Shown piece after piece: positions 15,948-23,614 of a stretch of DNA of 64,000 bases. Where the stretch lies: the NCBI GenBank assembly GCA_964488865.1, contig CAZAWR010000005.1, positions 124,001 to 188,000 on the forward strand. Reading direction: 5' to 3'. The notes under the pieces were generated by a model. It ran no database searches. It worked only from the letters and a program-made list of their open reading frames with translations, and was not told where the DNA came from. Numbering within the stretch: the first letter of the stretch is position 1; the number at the start of each line of letters is the position of its first letter. Made by a program: the position numbers and the translations under genes. Origin of the DNA: MWCO01 sp964488865. GTDB taxonomy: Bacteria > Myxococcota_A > Polyangia > Polyangiales > Polyangiaceae.

Positions 15948-16968
15948 CGACGGCTCCTACGGCAACGCGGGCAACGCAGGCTCGTCGGGATCGGGCGGTG
16001 GCAGCCTCATTGACAGCGGTCTCACGGGCGATGGCGAGATCGACCCCGATTCCTCCTGCGCCACCACCACGCTCCAGGCCGAGCGCATCCCCCTCGACAT
16101 GTACTTCATGGTCGACACGTCTGGTTCCATGGACGGGCCGAAGCTCGCCTTGCTCAAGTCAGGACTCACCTCGTTTCTTCAGGCCCCCGACTCCGCTGCC
16201 CTCGGCATCACCGGACAGCGCTTCCCCATCGGCGGATTGAACGAAACCTGTGAGCCGGTCGCCTATGCCACCCCCGCTGTGCCCTGGGCCATCCTCCCCG
16301 ACTCCCAGCTGAGCGGATGGATTTCCGGACTGACCGCGGAGGGATACACCCCCAGCGTTCCTGCTCTGCGCGGCGCCGTCGATGCGTGCAAGGCCCGCAT
16401 GGCCGTCGAACCCGGGCGAAAGTGCGCCGTCGTGTTCGTCTCCGACGGCGAGCCGGAAGGCAACTGCCCGCCCGCGTCCATCTCCGCCAAGCAGCCTCTC
16501 GGAGAAATCGCCGCCGAGGCCCTCTCCCAGGGCATCCCCGTGTTCGCCGTCAGCTTCTATGGCATCTCTTCCGTGGGACAGACGATCCTCATCGCCATCG
16601 CTCAGGAGGGCGGCACCCAGGTCCCGTTCGCGATCAAGGAAGGCAGCGTTCAACAAGACTTCGTGGACGCCCTCGCCGAAGCCCGCGGAACTGCCCTCGG
16701 GTGCGAGTACCAGATGCCCACCACCGACGCCGGGATCGTCAACCCCAACCTCGTCAAGGTGGGGTACACGCCAGGCTCCGGTGGTGAATCCCAGACCGTC
16801 CCACGAAAAAACTCCCTCGGCGAGTGCGGCTCCCAATCCGGTTGGGCCTACGACGTCAACGACAATCCCACCAAGCTCGTCATGTGCCCGTCGACCTGCG
16901 ACACCATGCGCGCCGATGCCAAGGGCAAGGTCGAGATCCTGCTCGGCTGCACTAGCTCCCAGCGATGA
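15847..16968 (+). CDS. von Willebrand factor A domain lipoprotein
   Basis: From the Met at 15847 the protein has 373 residues, with a hydrophobic N-terminus ending in FGLAAC (lipobox), a short Gly/Ser linker and a vWA domain from about residue 84. The MIDAS motif DTSGSM is at 90-95, and a conserved FVSDGEPEGNC strand lies further on. vWA domains bind a divalent cation and mediate protein contacts. Upstream Met codons exist and the ribosome site is weak, so the start is uncertain. The gene ends 7 bp before rdgB and is probably co-transcribed with it. Surface adhesion or complex assembly is possible; no direct evidence. Confidence 0.86.
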   Translation: MLEVLSRGSGDPTWLRSISYALLFGLAACSASGDDGSYGNAGNAGSSGSGGGSLIDSGLTGDGEIDPDSSCATTTLQAERIPLDMYFMVDTSGSMDGPKLALLKSGLTSFLQAPDSAALGITGQRFPIGGLNETCEPVAYATPAVPWAILPDSQLSGWISGLTAEGYTPSVPALRGAVDACKARMAVEPGRKCAVVFVSDGEPEGNCPPASISAKQPLGEIAAEALSQGIPVFAVSFYGISSVGQTILIAIAQEGGTQVPFAIKEGSVQQDFVDALAEARGTALGCEYQMPTTDAGIVNPNLVKVGYTPGSGGESQTVPRKNSLGECGSQSGWAYDVNDNPTKLVMCPSTCDTMRADAKGKVEILLGCTSSQR

Positions 16969-16975
16969 ACCTCCC

Positions 16976-17656
16976 ATGACCGAACGCCTCCGTCTCGTCG
17001 TCGCCACCAGGAACCAGAACAAGATCGTCGAGCTCGAGGGCCTCCTCGCAAACCTCGACTTGGACCTCGTCTCCGCGGACGCGTGCGGCGCGCCGGACGT
17101 GGACGAAACCGGAGCAACGCTCGCCGAAAACGCTGCGCTCAAGGCCGAGTCCGCCTTTCGTGCGACGGGGTTGCTCTGCCTCGCGGACGACACGGGTCTG
17201 TGCGTGCGGGCTCTGGGAGGCGCTCCCGGCGTTCGCAGCGCACGCTTCGCGGGGCCGACGGCCTCCTACGAGGACAACCGAGCGTTGCTCCTGGAGCGAA
17301 TGCGGGATCTCGCTCCATCCGAACGGGATGCCATGTTCGTCACGTGTCTCGCCCTCGTGGTTCCCTCCCACCTTGACCACGCCGGCTCCCATACCCGGCA
17401 CGTCGAGCGGGACGACGGCCAGGTTGGGGCTCTGCACTGGGTGGAGGGAAGGGCGAAGGGGCGCATCCTCGAGGCGCCCCGGGGAGCAAGCACCTTCGGC
17501 TACGACCCGGTCTTCTTCGTTCCCGAGCTGGACAAGACCTTCGCTGAGCTGACCCGGGAAGAGAAGAATGCCGTCAGCCACCGTGGTCGTGCGTATCGCG
17601 CGCTGCGCGAGCACCTCGTCCGCGTCCTCGGTCGTTCGCCCGCGCGTTCAGCGTGA
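16976..17656 (+). CDS. rdgB: XTP/dITP diphosphatase (RdgB/HAM1)
   Basis: This 226-residue protein begins with VVATRNQNKIVELEGLL, the family signature (T/S-x-N-x-x-K). It continues with ETGATLAENAALKAESA, LADDTGLCVRALGG, GVRSARFAG, FGYDPVFFVPELDKTFAEL and SHRGRAYRAL. These are all the conserved blocks of the Ham1 family, including the catalytic Asp in LADDTG. The enzyme hydrolyses dITP and XTP to monophosphates and keeps deaminated purines out of DNA. It starts 7 bp after the vWA lipoprotein stop codon. The length matches the family (about 200) plus a slightly longer middle. Confidence 0.96.
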   Translation: MTERLRLVVATRNQNKIVELEGLLANLDLDLVSADACGAPDVDETGATLAENAALKAESAFRATGLLCLADDTGLCVRALGGAPGVRSARFAGPTASYEDNRALLLERMRDLAPSERDAMFVTCLALVVPSHLDHAGSHTRHVERDDGQVGALHWVEGRAKGRILEAPRGASTFGYDPVFFVPELDKTFAELTREEKNAVSHRGRAYRALREHLVRVLGRSPARSA

Positions 17657-17741
17657 CCTCCCCTCGCGGCCGACGCGTCAATCGTCGAGTCATGTGGTAG
17701 AACCAACGTGGACGTTTGCGTCCAGCTAGCAGGAGCGCGAG

Positions 17742-19154
17742 ATGCGGACCCCTCAGCGTACCGGTGCCTCGTTCGGATTCGTGGCTGCGATCGGAGCGGC
17801 GGCGCTGCTCTCCCTGCAGGGCGCATGCGCCGGGCCACGGGCTTGCGAGCGCAACTCCGATTGTGTCAATGCCTACTGCGACGACGGGGAGTGCAAGAAG
17901 GACTGCGTGGTGGCAGACGTCGACTGTCCTCGCGGGTGGACGTGCAATGCGATTGCGAAGTGCGAGCCTCCCGATGACGGGGGAACGGACGGGGGGGCGG
18001 GGGCCGCGGGAGGCGGAACCGGCGGTGCAGCAGGCTCTGGCGGCGAAACGGGCGGATCGGGCGGATCGGGCGGCACCGCGGGGACAGGCGGCGTTGCCGG
18101 CACGGGAGGCACAGCAGGGATCGGAGGCACAGGGACCGGAGGCACGGCAGGAGGGACCGGGGGCACGGCAGGGAGCGGGGGCGTGGCCGGCACCGGCGGA
18201 ACCGCCGGAAGTGCGGCCGCGGGCACCGAGTTCGACCTCTGTGCGAGCGACGCGGACTGCTCGGCCCCGCGGGTCTGCCGAGCCATGTCCGTGGGCGGGG
18301 CGATGCGTTGCACCCGCCTGTGCAGCATGTCTTCGCAGTGCATGGCCGGAACGCGGTGCACCTACGGCACCGGCTACTGCGCCTTCGACGACGACGGCAA
18401 CCCCTGCAACGGCACCGGCCAGTGCGGGGATGCTTGCGCTGGACTGGGGTACTGCACGTCCATGTGCAACACGGCGCTGGATTGCCCGGGCGGGTGGGGA
18501 TGCGTCGGGTCTTCTTCTGGCGGCAAGGCCTGCGTTCGCCTCGACCAACTCTGCGATGCCGCGAACTACGGAGCCTGCCTTTCCCAGGCTCATTGCGACG
18601 AGCAGACCCTGCTGGTGGGCGGCTGCACCATCCAGTGCACCAGCGTCAACGACTGCCCCCAGCGCGCCTTGGGCCTCCCTTCGTGGTACTGCGAGCAGGG
18701 CGCCTGCGTACGGCCCGACGACGTCTGGGGTGCGGTTCCCAAGGGAGAGACCACCCAGTGGGCGTGCGAGCCCATCAACAACACGGTGGTGAACCTTTGT
18801 GCGGATGCCTTGACCTTCGACGCCGCGCCGTCGCTGAGCTGCCCAGTTTCCGTGTCGGTTCCGACAGGCGGCGGCTGCGTGCAGAGTTGCCGGTACGCCG
18901 GGGGATGCGGTCACGGTTGGGCCTGCGTGGGGTTGGCGGACCTGGGAGGGCAGCGCGTGGGCATCTGCATTCGCACCGGCATCGGCGAAGTCGGACAGGG
19001 CTGCTCCGCCAACGAGGACTGCCTCTTCGGGCTGTGTGATGCGGGTCAGTGCTCGAGGGACTGCACCCACGACGGCGTGTGCCCGTCTGGCTCCGCTTGC
19101 ATCGCGGCCGGGGGGGCGAACATCGAGGGAAAGCCCTACCGCATCTGCAAGTAG
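17742..19154 (+). CDS. Cys-rich secreted protein or lipoprotein with Gly-rich linker
   Basis: This 470-residue protein has a signal peptide (hydrophobic 10-24) followed by GACAG, which may be a lipobox or a signal peptidase I site. A small Cys module (CERNSDCVNAYCDDGECKKDC) comes next, and then a ~70-residue Gly/Thr/Ala linker (GGTAGTGG-type). The C-terminal ~300 residues carry more than 30 cysteines in patterns like CASDADCSAPRVC and CSANEDCLFGLCDAGQC, recalling disulfide-rich repeats common in myxobacterial surface proteins. The ribosome site is GGAG before the ATG. No enzyme motif was seen. The gene is convergent with scpB. Confidence 0.88.
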   Translation: MRTPQRTGASFGFVAAIGAAALLSLQGACAGPRACERNSDCVNAYCDDGECKKDCVVADVDCPRGWTCNAIAKCEPPDDGGTDGGAGAAGGGTGGAAGSGGETGGSGGSGGTAGTGGVAGTGGTAGIGGTGTGGTAGGTGGTAGSGGVAGTGGTAGSAAAGTEFDLCASDADCSAPRVCRAMSVGGAMRCTRLCSMSSQCMAGTRCTYGTGYCAFDDDGNPCNGTGQCGDACAGLGYCTSMCNTALDCPGGWGCVGSSSGGKACVRLDQLCDAANYGACLSQAHCDEQTLLVGGCTIQCTSVNDCPQRALGLPSWYCEQGACVRPDDVWGAVPKGETTQWACEPINNTVVNLCADALTFDAAPSLSCPVSVSVPTGGGCVQSCRYAGGCGHGWACVGLADLGGQRVGICIRTGIGEVGQGCSANEDCLFGLCDAGQCSRDCTHDGVCPSGSACIAAGGANIEGKPYRICK

Positions 19155-19178
19155 CGACGGCCGAAGGCCGACGGGCTC

Positions 19179-20423
19179 CTATTCCTCTTCGTCGTCGTCC
19201 TCTTCGTCGTCGTCGTCCTCTTCGTCGTCGTCGTCCTCTTCGTCGTCGTCCTCTTCGTCGTCGTCCTCTTCGTCGTCGTCCTCTTCGTCGTCGCCCTCGA
19301 GACCGTCCAAGCCCGAGCCCGAGCCCGAGCCCGATTCTGCTCCGGAGTCCAAGCCTGCCTCGCCGTCGTTGAGGCCGCCCGAGCCCGAGCCCGAGCCCGA
19401 TTCTGCTCCGGAGTCCAAGCCGTCGTTGAGGCCGTCCGATCCCGATTCCGCCCCAAAACCCGTGCCCGCTTCCCCGTCGAGTTCTCCGGGTTCCCCCTCG
19501 AACATCCCTGTGTCGTTGCGACCCGAGATGGCCTCGCCAAAATCGAGTTGCACCGGCGCTTCCTCCCCCAGGACCTTCTCGAATGTCCGCTTCGAGTCGT
19601 CAGACAGCTCTGTGAACTCGCGGAGGGAGGGCAAGTCCTTGAGGGACTTGAGGTTGAAGAACGAGAGGAACGCGCTCGTGGTCCCGTAGATCAGCGGCCG
19701 GCCCGGCTCGTCCCGCTTGCCCAGAATGCGAACCAGGCCTCTCTCCAGCAGCATCTTCAGAACAGGACCCGAATCCACCCCGCGAACGTCGTCGATCTCC
19801 GGCCTCGTCAACGGCTGACGATAGGCCACGATGGCGAGCGTTTCGAGCTGGGCTCGCGTCATTTTGACCGGGCGCTGGGCCGTGACGTCCCGCACGAACG
19901 GCCCGAACGCGGGAGCCGTGCGAAATGCGTAGCCCCCCGCAACCTCCACCAGACGAATCCCCCGGTCCAGATAGCTCTCCTGCAGCTCCCTGAGCAGCTC
20001 CACCACGGCCTTGCGGTCCGCCTTCGCCGTCTTTGCGATGTCCGACGGTGTGATGGGTTTGTCGCTCGCAAAGATGAGGGCCTCGATCAGGCCCTTGAGG
20101 TGGGACCGGACGACGTCCAGCTCACCTTCGCGGGCCTCCCCATCGGCTCCAGCGCCTCCGCTGCCCTCGAGGGAGGCCTCTTGCTCTGCGAGCATGACTT
20201 CTTCAGGCAGGCCTGCCTCGTCACCCCCACCCGGGCCGACGAGGTCGTCGTCCGACGGTCTTGCCGCCCACAGCTCGTCATCGTCCGGTTCCCCACGCGA
20301 AGGATCCAGCGCCACTGCGTCTGGGAGACCGAGGGTGTCCGCACCCTCCCCCGTCAGTCGTGGCGGGACGACTTCGGGGACCCCCCCGTCGGGGCCGCTG
20401 GGAGGCTTCGTCGAATCGGTCAT
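19179..20423 (-). CDS. scpB: Segregation and condensation protein B with long acidic tail
   Basis: Residues about 95-270 match ScpB: LKGLIEALIFASDKPIT, a winged-helix pair, TRAQLETLAIVAYRQPLTRPEIDDVRGVDS and GRPLIYGTT. ScpB dimers bind ScpA and the SMC ATPase to form the chromosome condensin. The start at 20423 overlaps the scpA stop by 4 bases (ATGA), so translation is coupled. The protein is 414 residues, about twice the usual size. An acidic N-terminal extension (~90 aa) precedes the core, and a Gly/Ser/Glu-rich region plus an Asp/Glu-only tail of about 37 residues follows it. Confidence 0.94.
   Translation of the reverse strand: MTDSTKPPSGPDGGVPEVVPPRLTGEGADTLGLPDAVALDPSRGEPDDDELWAARPSDDDLVGPGGGDEAGLPEEVMLAEQEASLEGSGGAGADGEAREGELDVVRSHLKGLIEALIFASDKPITPSDIAKTAKADRKAVVELLRELQESYLDRGIRLVEVAGGYAFRTAPAFGPFVRDVTAQRPVKMTRAQLETLAIVAYRQPLTRPEIDDVRGVDSGPVLKMLLERGLVRILGKRDEPGRPLIYGTTSAFLSFFNLKSLKDLPSLREFTELSDDSKRTFEKVLGEEAPVQLDFGEAISGRNDTGMFEGEPGELDGEAGTGFGAESGSDGLNDGLDSGAESGSGSGSGGLNDGEAGLDSGAESGSGSGSGLDGLEGDDEEDDDEEDDDEEDDDEEDDDDEEDDDDEEDDDEEE
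19182..19292 (-). repeat. scpB: 15-bp tandem repeat encoding the poly-Asp/Glu tail of ScpB
   Basis: The minus strand reads as repeated gaggacgacgacgaa-type units (EDDDE), with two units enlarged by one codon. Pure repetition of trinucleotides makes this tract prone to in-frame length change by slippage. Confidence 0.85.
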
Positions 20424-21244
20424 GCCTCGGTGTCGTTGGACGCGTGCTGGCCGGACTTCTGCTCCTCTTGCTCGGAGACTGCAAGCGCAACGTGCAGGGA
20501 AGCAAGTGGATGGCTCTGCTGCAACCGCGTGATCCGGAGGCGCGTCATCTCGAGGAGCGCAAGGAAGGTGATGATGAGCTCGCTGATTCCCATCCGTTCC
20601 GGCAGCAGGTCCTCGATCGTGCACGGACCCCGCAGGCGCAGCAGATCCGCGAGCTCCCCGATGCGCTCCGTGATGCTGATCCGATCGAGGTCGATCTCGT
20701 GGTCCACGCGGATCTTGCGACGGTCCGCGATGCGCTGGAACGCGTCGATCAACGAGAACACGCCCACCTGGGCCAGGGGCGCAGGTTCCGGCGACACGTG
20801 CTCCTCCTCACCGCGCCCGAACACGTCCGCGCCCAGCAAGGACCGATCCCCAAGGTCGGCTGCCGCCGCCTTGTACTTCTGGTACTCGAGAAGACGGCGC
20901 ACCAGCTCCGCGCGTGGGTCCTCCTGCTCCTCCTCCAACCCATCGTCCTGATCCGGAGGCGGCGTCGGAAGCAACATCTTCGACTTGATGTGCGCCAGCG
21001 TCGCGGCCATCACCAGGTACTCGCTCGCGACGTCGATGCTCATGACCTTCAACAACGAGAGGTACTCGAGGTATTTCTCCGTGATGAAGCCGATGGGGAT
21101 GTCGATGATGTCCAGCTCGTGCTTGGTGATGACGTGCAGCAGCAGGTCCAACGGGCCTTCGAACTGCGGCAGCTCGACCCGGCAAGTCGAATCCTGCACA
21201 GGCTCCGTGGGCAACACGCCCTGAGCACGCTCTGCTTCCGTCAC
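20420..21244 (-). CDS. scpA: Segregation and condensation protein A
   Basis: The kleisin ScpA is recognised by FEGPLDLLLHVITKHELDIIDIPIGFITEKYLEYL near the N-terminus, the helix EYLVMAATLAHIKSKMLLP, and the C-terminal winged-helix region (ELIITFLALLEMTRLRI). It bridges SMC heads together with ScpB. The GTG at 21244 is taken as start because it overlaps the stop of the upstream gene (GTGA) and has GGGGG before it; a GTG at 21256 is the alternative. It is the middle gene of an M50 protease-scpA-scpB operon, an arrangement often seen in deltaproteobacteria. Confidence 0.95.
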   Translation of the reverse strand: MTEAERAQGVLPTEPVQDSTCRVELPQFEGPLDLLLHVITKHELDIIDIPIGFITEKYLEYLSLLKVMSIDVASEYLVMAATLAHIKSKMLLPTPPPDQDDGLEEEQEDPRAELVRRLLEYQKYKAAAADLGDRSLLGADVFGRGEEEHVSPEPAPLAQVGVFSLIDAFQRIADRRKIRVDHEIDLDRISITERIGELADLLRLRGPCTIEDLLPERMGISELIITFLALLEMTRLRITRLQQSHPLASLHVALAVSEQEEQKSGQHASNDTEA

Positions 21245-21933
21245 GCCATCCCCCACAGCTGGGTGCTGAACAGCACTTGCAGAACCGACGCCGTCAGCTT
21301 GACGGGCTGCACGAGCAGGGTCTCCCGAAGAAGCGGGATGTTGATGACGATCAACAAGAGGATGAAGGAGTAGGGCGATACCGTCGCCACGAACCCGTCC
21401 ATCGAGCGAGGAAGCAGTCGGGAACCGTCCAGCGGTGGGAGCGGCAAGAGGTTGAAGATGAACAGACCGATGTTGAGGATGAACATCGCGTGCAGCAGCT
21501 TCGCCAGCCCGGTGGGACGATCGCCCAGCAGCAGGTCAGGCGCCAACCGAAACAGCAACGCCCAAACCCCGATCGCCAGCACCGCCAGCAACAAATTCGA
21601 CAACGGGCCGGCGATCGCCGTCAGGATCATCCCCACTCGCATCGTCACCTTCCGGTTGAACCGGACCGGCCGAATCGGCACCGGCTTCGCCCACCCGATC
21701 AGCGCAAATCCACCAAGCAGCACGTTGAACCCAGGAACCAGCAGCGTCCCAAACACGTCGATGTGAGACAGCGGGTTGAGCGTCAACCGCCCCTCGCGCG
21801 ACGCCGTGTCGTCCCCCAGGCGAAAAGCCACCCAGGCGTGTGCGAACTCGTGGACGCTCAGAGACAGGATCATCGGAACCAGGTAGATCACCAGGTCGAC
21901 GAGGATGTTCTTGCTGATGGACAGGGCGAGCAC
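21241..21933 (-). CDS. Site-2 protease (M50) family membrane metalloprotease
   Basis: This 230-residue membrane protein has the zinc motif HEFAH (His28, Glu29, His32) in the first long hydrophobic helix. A third ligand region, NLLPLPPLDGSRLL, corresponds to the NPxxDG motif of the short FjoC/YwhC-type M50 peptidases. Four to six hydrophobic segments are visible. These enzymes cut substrates within the membrane. No PDZ domain is present. The start is a GTG at 21933. It is the first gene of the scpA-scpB operon and translation is coupled to scpA. Confidence 0.92.
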   Translation of the reverse strand: MLALSISKNILVDLVIYLVPMILSLSVHEFAHAWVAFRLGDDTASREGRLTLNPLSHIDVFGTLLVPGFNVLLGGFALIGWAKPVPIRPVRFNRKVTMRVGMILTAIAGPLSNLLLAVLAIGVWALLFRLAPDLLLGDRPTGLAKLLHAMFILNIGLFIFNLLPLPPLDGSRLLPRSMDGFVATVSPYSFILLLIVINIPLLRETLLVQPVKLTASVLQVLFSTQLWGMA

Positions 21934-22310
21934 GGTCGGATCACTGGCACGAGAAAGCCGATGAGGGAAGGGAAGACGACCCCTGACCCCGATCCGCGAG
22001 CACGAGGACGATCCCTTGACCGTTGCATCCGCCCTCGCTCCGTTGGCGAGAGCAGGGCGAACTAACGCCCACGGCCCTCAACTCAGCACCCGCCACCGTT
22101 GCCCTGCTCCGGAGCGAAGCGACAGGCTGAGAGAGCAAGCTCTGGACCTTGCTCCACGAGTGGCAAGGCGGCCTGCCACCCCATGAGGTGGGCGGCGCGT
22201 GCGAGGGCTCCTTCCCCCGAGGCGGCCGAGGCGGGGGAAGGCCGGGATGGGGGATCTGGGGCCCGACACGACCGATGCCCGCACGCCCCGTCTCGTGTAG
22301 TCTCGACCCC
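21934..22310 (+). other. 377-bp divergent intergenic region with one long hairpin
   Basis: This lies between the divergent M50-protease operon and a lipoprotein gene. It contains CCTTCCCCC (22210-22218) paired with GGGGGAAGG (22233-22241), a perfect 9-bp inverted repeat with a 14-base loop. There is no U-tract. Nothing else was recognised. Confidence 0.55.
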
Positions 22311-23510
22311 ATGCGCTCTCACCTCTCGTTGCTCGCGACGCTCTTGGTTCTGCCCGTTGGTTTCGGCTGTGGGGGAGACGACGGTCCTTCCGACTCCCCG
22401 GCCGTCGACGCCGGAACCGACGCCTCCCCGGACGTCGTGCAGGACGCCCCTCCCGATGCTCCGGGGGAATCCGCCGTGCCCGACGGCGGGGCCGTCGACG
22501 CAGGACCTGACGTCTTGCCTGACGCCTTGCTTGACGCTCCGGAGGACCAGGCCAGCGACGCGCCGATCACCTATCCCGAACCGTCACCCAGCGACATCCA
22601 GTTTCAGGCCGTCAATCCAATTCCGACTGGGGAATTCCTTCTCTTCAACGACTGGAATGCATCGCCGAACACGGTGAGCGTGGTGACCCTCGACGGACAG
22701 TCGACCACGGAGATCTTCCGGGCGTACCGCATCTGGAGTCTCGGCGTCTCCCGTGGCTCCGACCGCATCGCCTTCGCCTGCGGAGATCCGAACCAAGCGC
22801 AGAACTACGGCATCTCCATCGGAGACGCCATCCAGCACACGTGGGTCTATGACGTCGCGCAGGAGTCGGTCGAGGTGGTCGCGTACGGCAACATCAACGA
22901 CGAGTGCCACGCCTTCGGCCCCGGCGACGACTATCTGTACGTGTGCCGCAGGTACGACTTCACCAGCACCGCCGCGTTCAAAGGGTGGCGTATCGGTCGG
23001 ATCACCATGGCCACGGGGGCCTTCGAGTTCCTGACTCCGGACATCGACTCTGTGTACGCCTTGCATCCCCAGCCGACGCCGGACGAGTCGGAGTTGTACT
23101 ACGGGCAAATCGACATCCCCTCGGCGCCGCCCGCCGGACTCCGCAACGTCCTCAAGAGGCCGCTGCCCTCCGGCGCACCCTCCTACGTTCGCACCGACGC
23201 GGACTCCCCCTCGCTATCTCCGGACGGGACGCGGTATCTGTTCCGCAACTACCTGGAGGATCGCACCCTGTGGTCGTCGTCCCTGGATGGGTCCACGCAG
23301 TTCCAGGTGGTGGGGGTCGAGGCGTCCGAGCCCGTGTGGTCGCCCGATGGGACCAAGGTCGCCTACTTGCTTCGAGACAGCGGCAATAACTGCGATCACA
23401 TCGAAGTCGTGGCGTCCGACGGGTCCCAAGCTGCGGCGCCGGTTCGCGTGCGGGATTGCGCCGGCACGGGGGAGTTCATCACGGAGTTGGACTGGGTGAT
23501 CGTGCCCTGA
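22311..23510 (+). CDS. Lipoprotein with TolB-like (PD40) propeller repeats
   Basis: The Met at 22311 directly precedes a lipoprotein signal ending in GFGC. An Asp/Ala/Pro-rich linker (about 22-85) leads into a domain with repeats of the TolB/PD40 type: LSPDGTRYLFRN, WSPDGTKVAYLL and TPDESELYYG. The fold should be a six- or seven-bladed propeller. No peptidase domain follows, so this is probably a binding protein. Length is 399 residues. Function unknown. Confidence 0.88.
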   Translation: MRSHLSLLATLLVLPVGFGCGGDDGPSDSPAVDAGTDASPDVVQDAPPDAPGESAVPDGGAVDAGPDVLPDALLDAPEDQASDAPITYPEPSPSDIQFQAVNPIPTGEFLLFNDWNASPNTVSVVTLDGQSTTEIFRAYRIWSLGVSRGSDRIAFACGDPNQAQNYGISIGDAIQHTWVYDVAQESVEVVAYGNINDECHAFGPGDDYLYVCRRYDFTSTAAFKGWRIGRITMATGAFEFLTPDIDSVYALHPQPTPDESELYYGQIDIPSAPPAGLRNVLKRPLPSGAPSYVRTDADSPSLSPDGTRYLFRNYLEDRTLWSSSLDGSTQFQVVGVEASEPVWSPDGTKVAYLLRDSGNNCDHIEVVASDGSQAAAPVRVRDCAGTGEFITELDWVIVP

Positions 23511-23614
23511 AGAGGTAAGGGTTTCCGCATCGGGTGCGGGAGAACTGCTCGATTGGCGGCTTTGGGTGAGGCCAGGGCCGATCCTCATCGACCCCAGGGG
23601 CAAGGATGGTATAA

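Noticed and set aside
19182..19292. Repeat array considered as CRISPR
   Set aside because: The repeats are contiguous trinucleotide-type units in frame within scpB, with no spacers and no cas genes.
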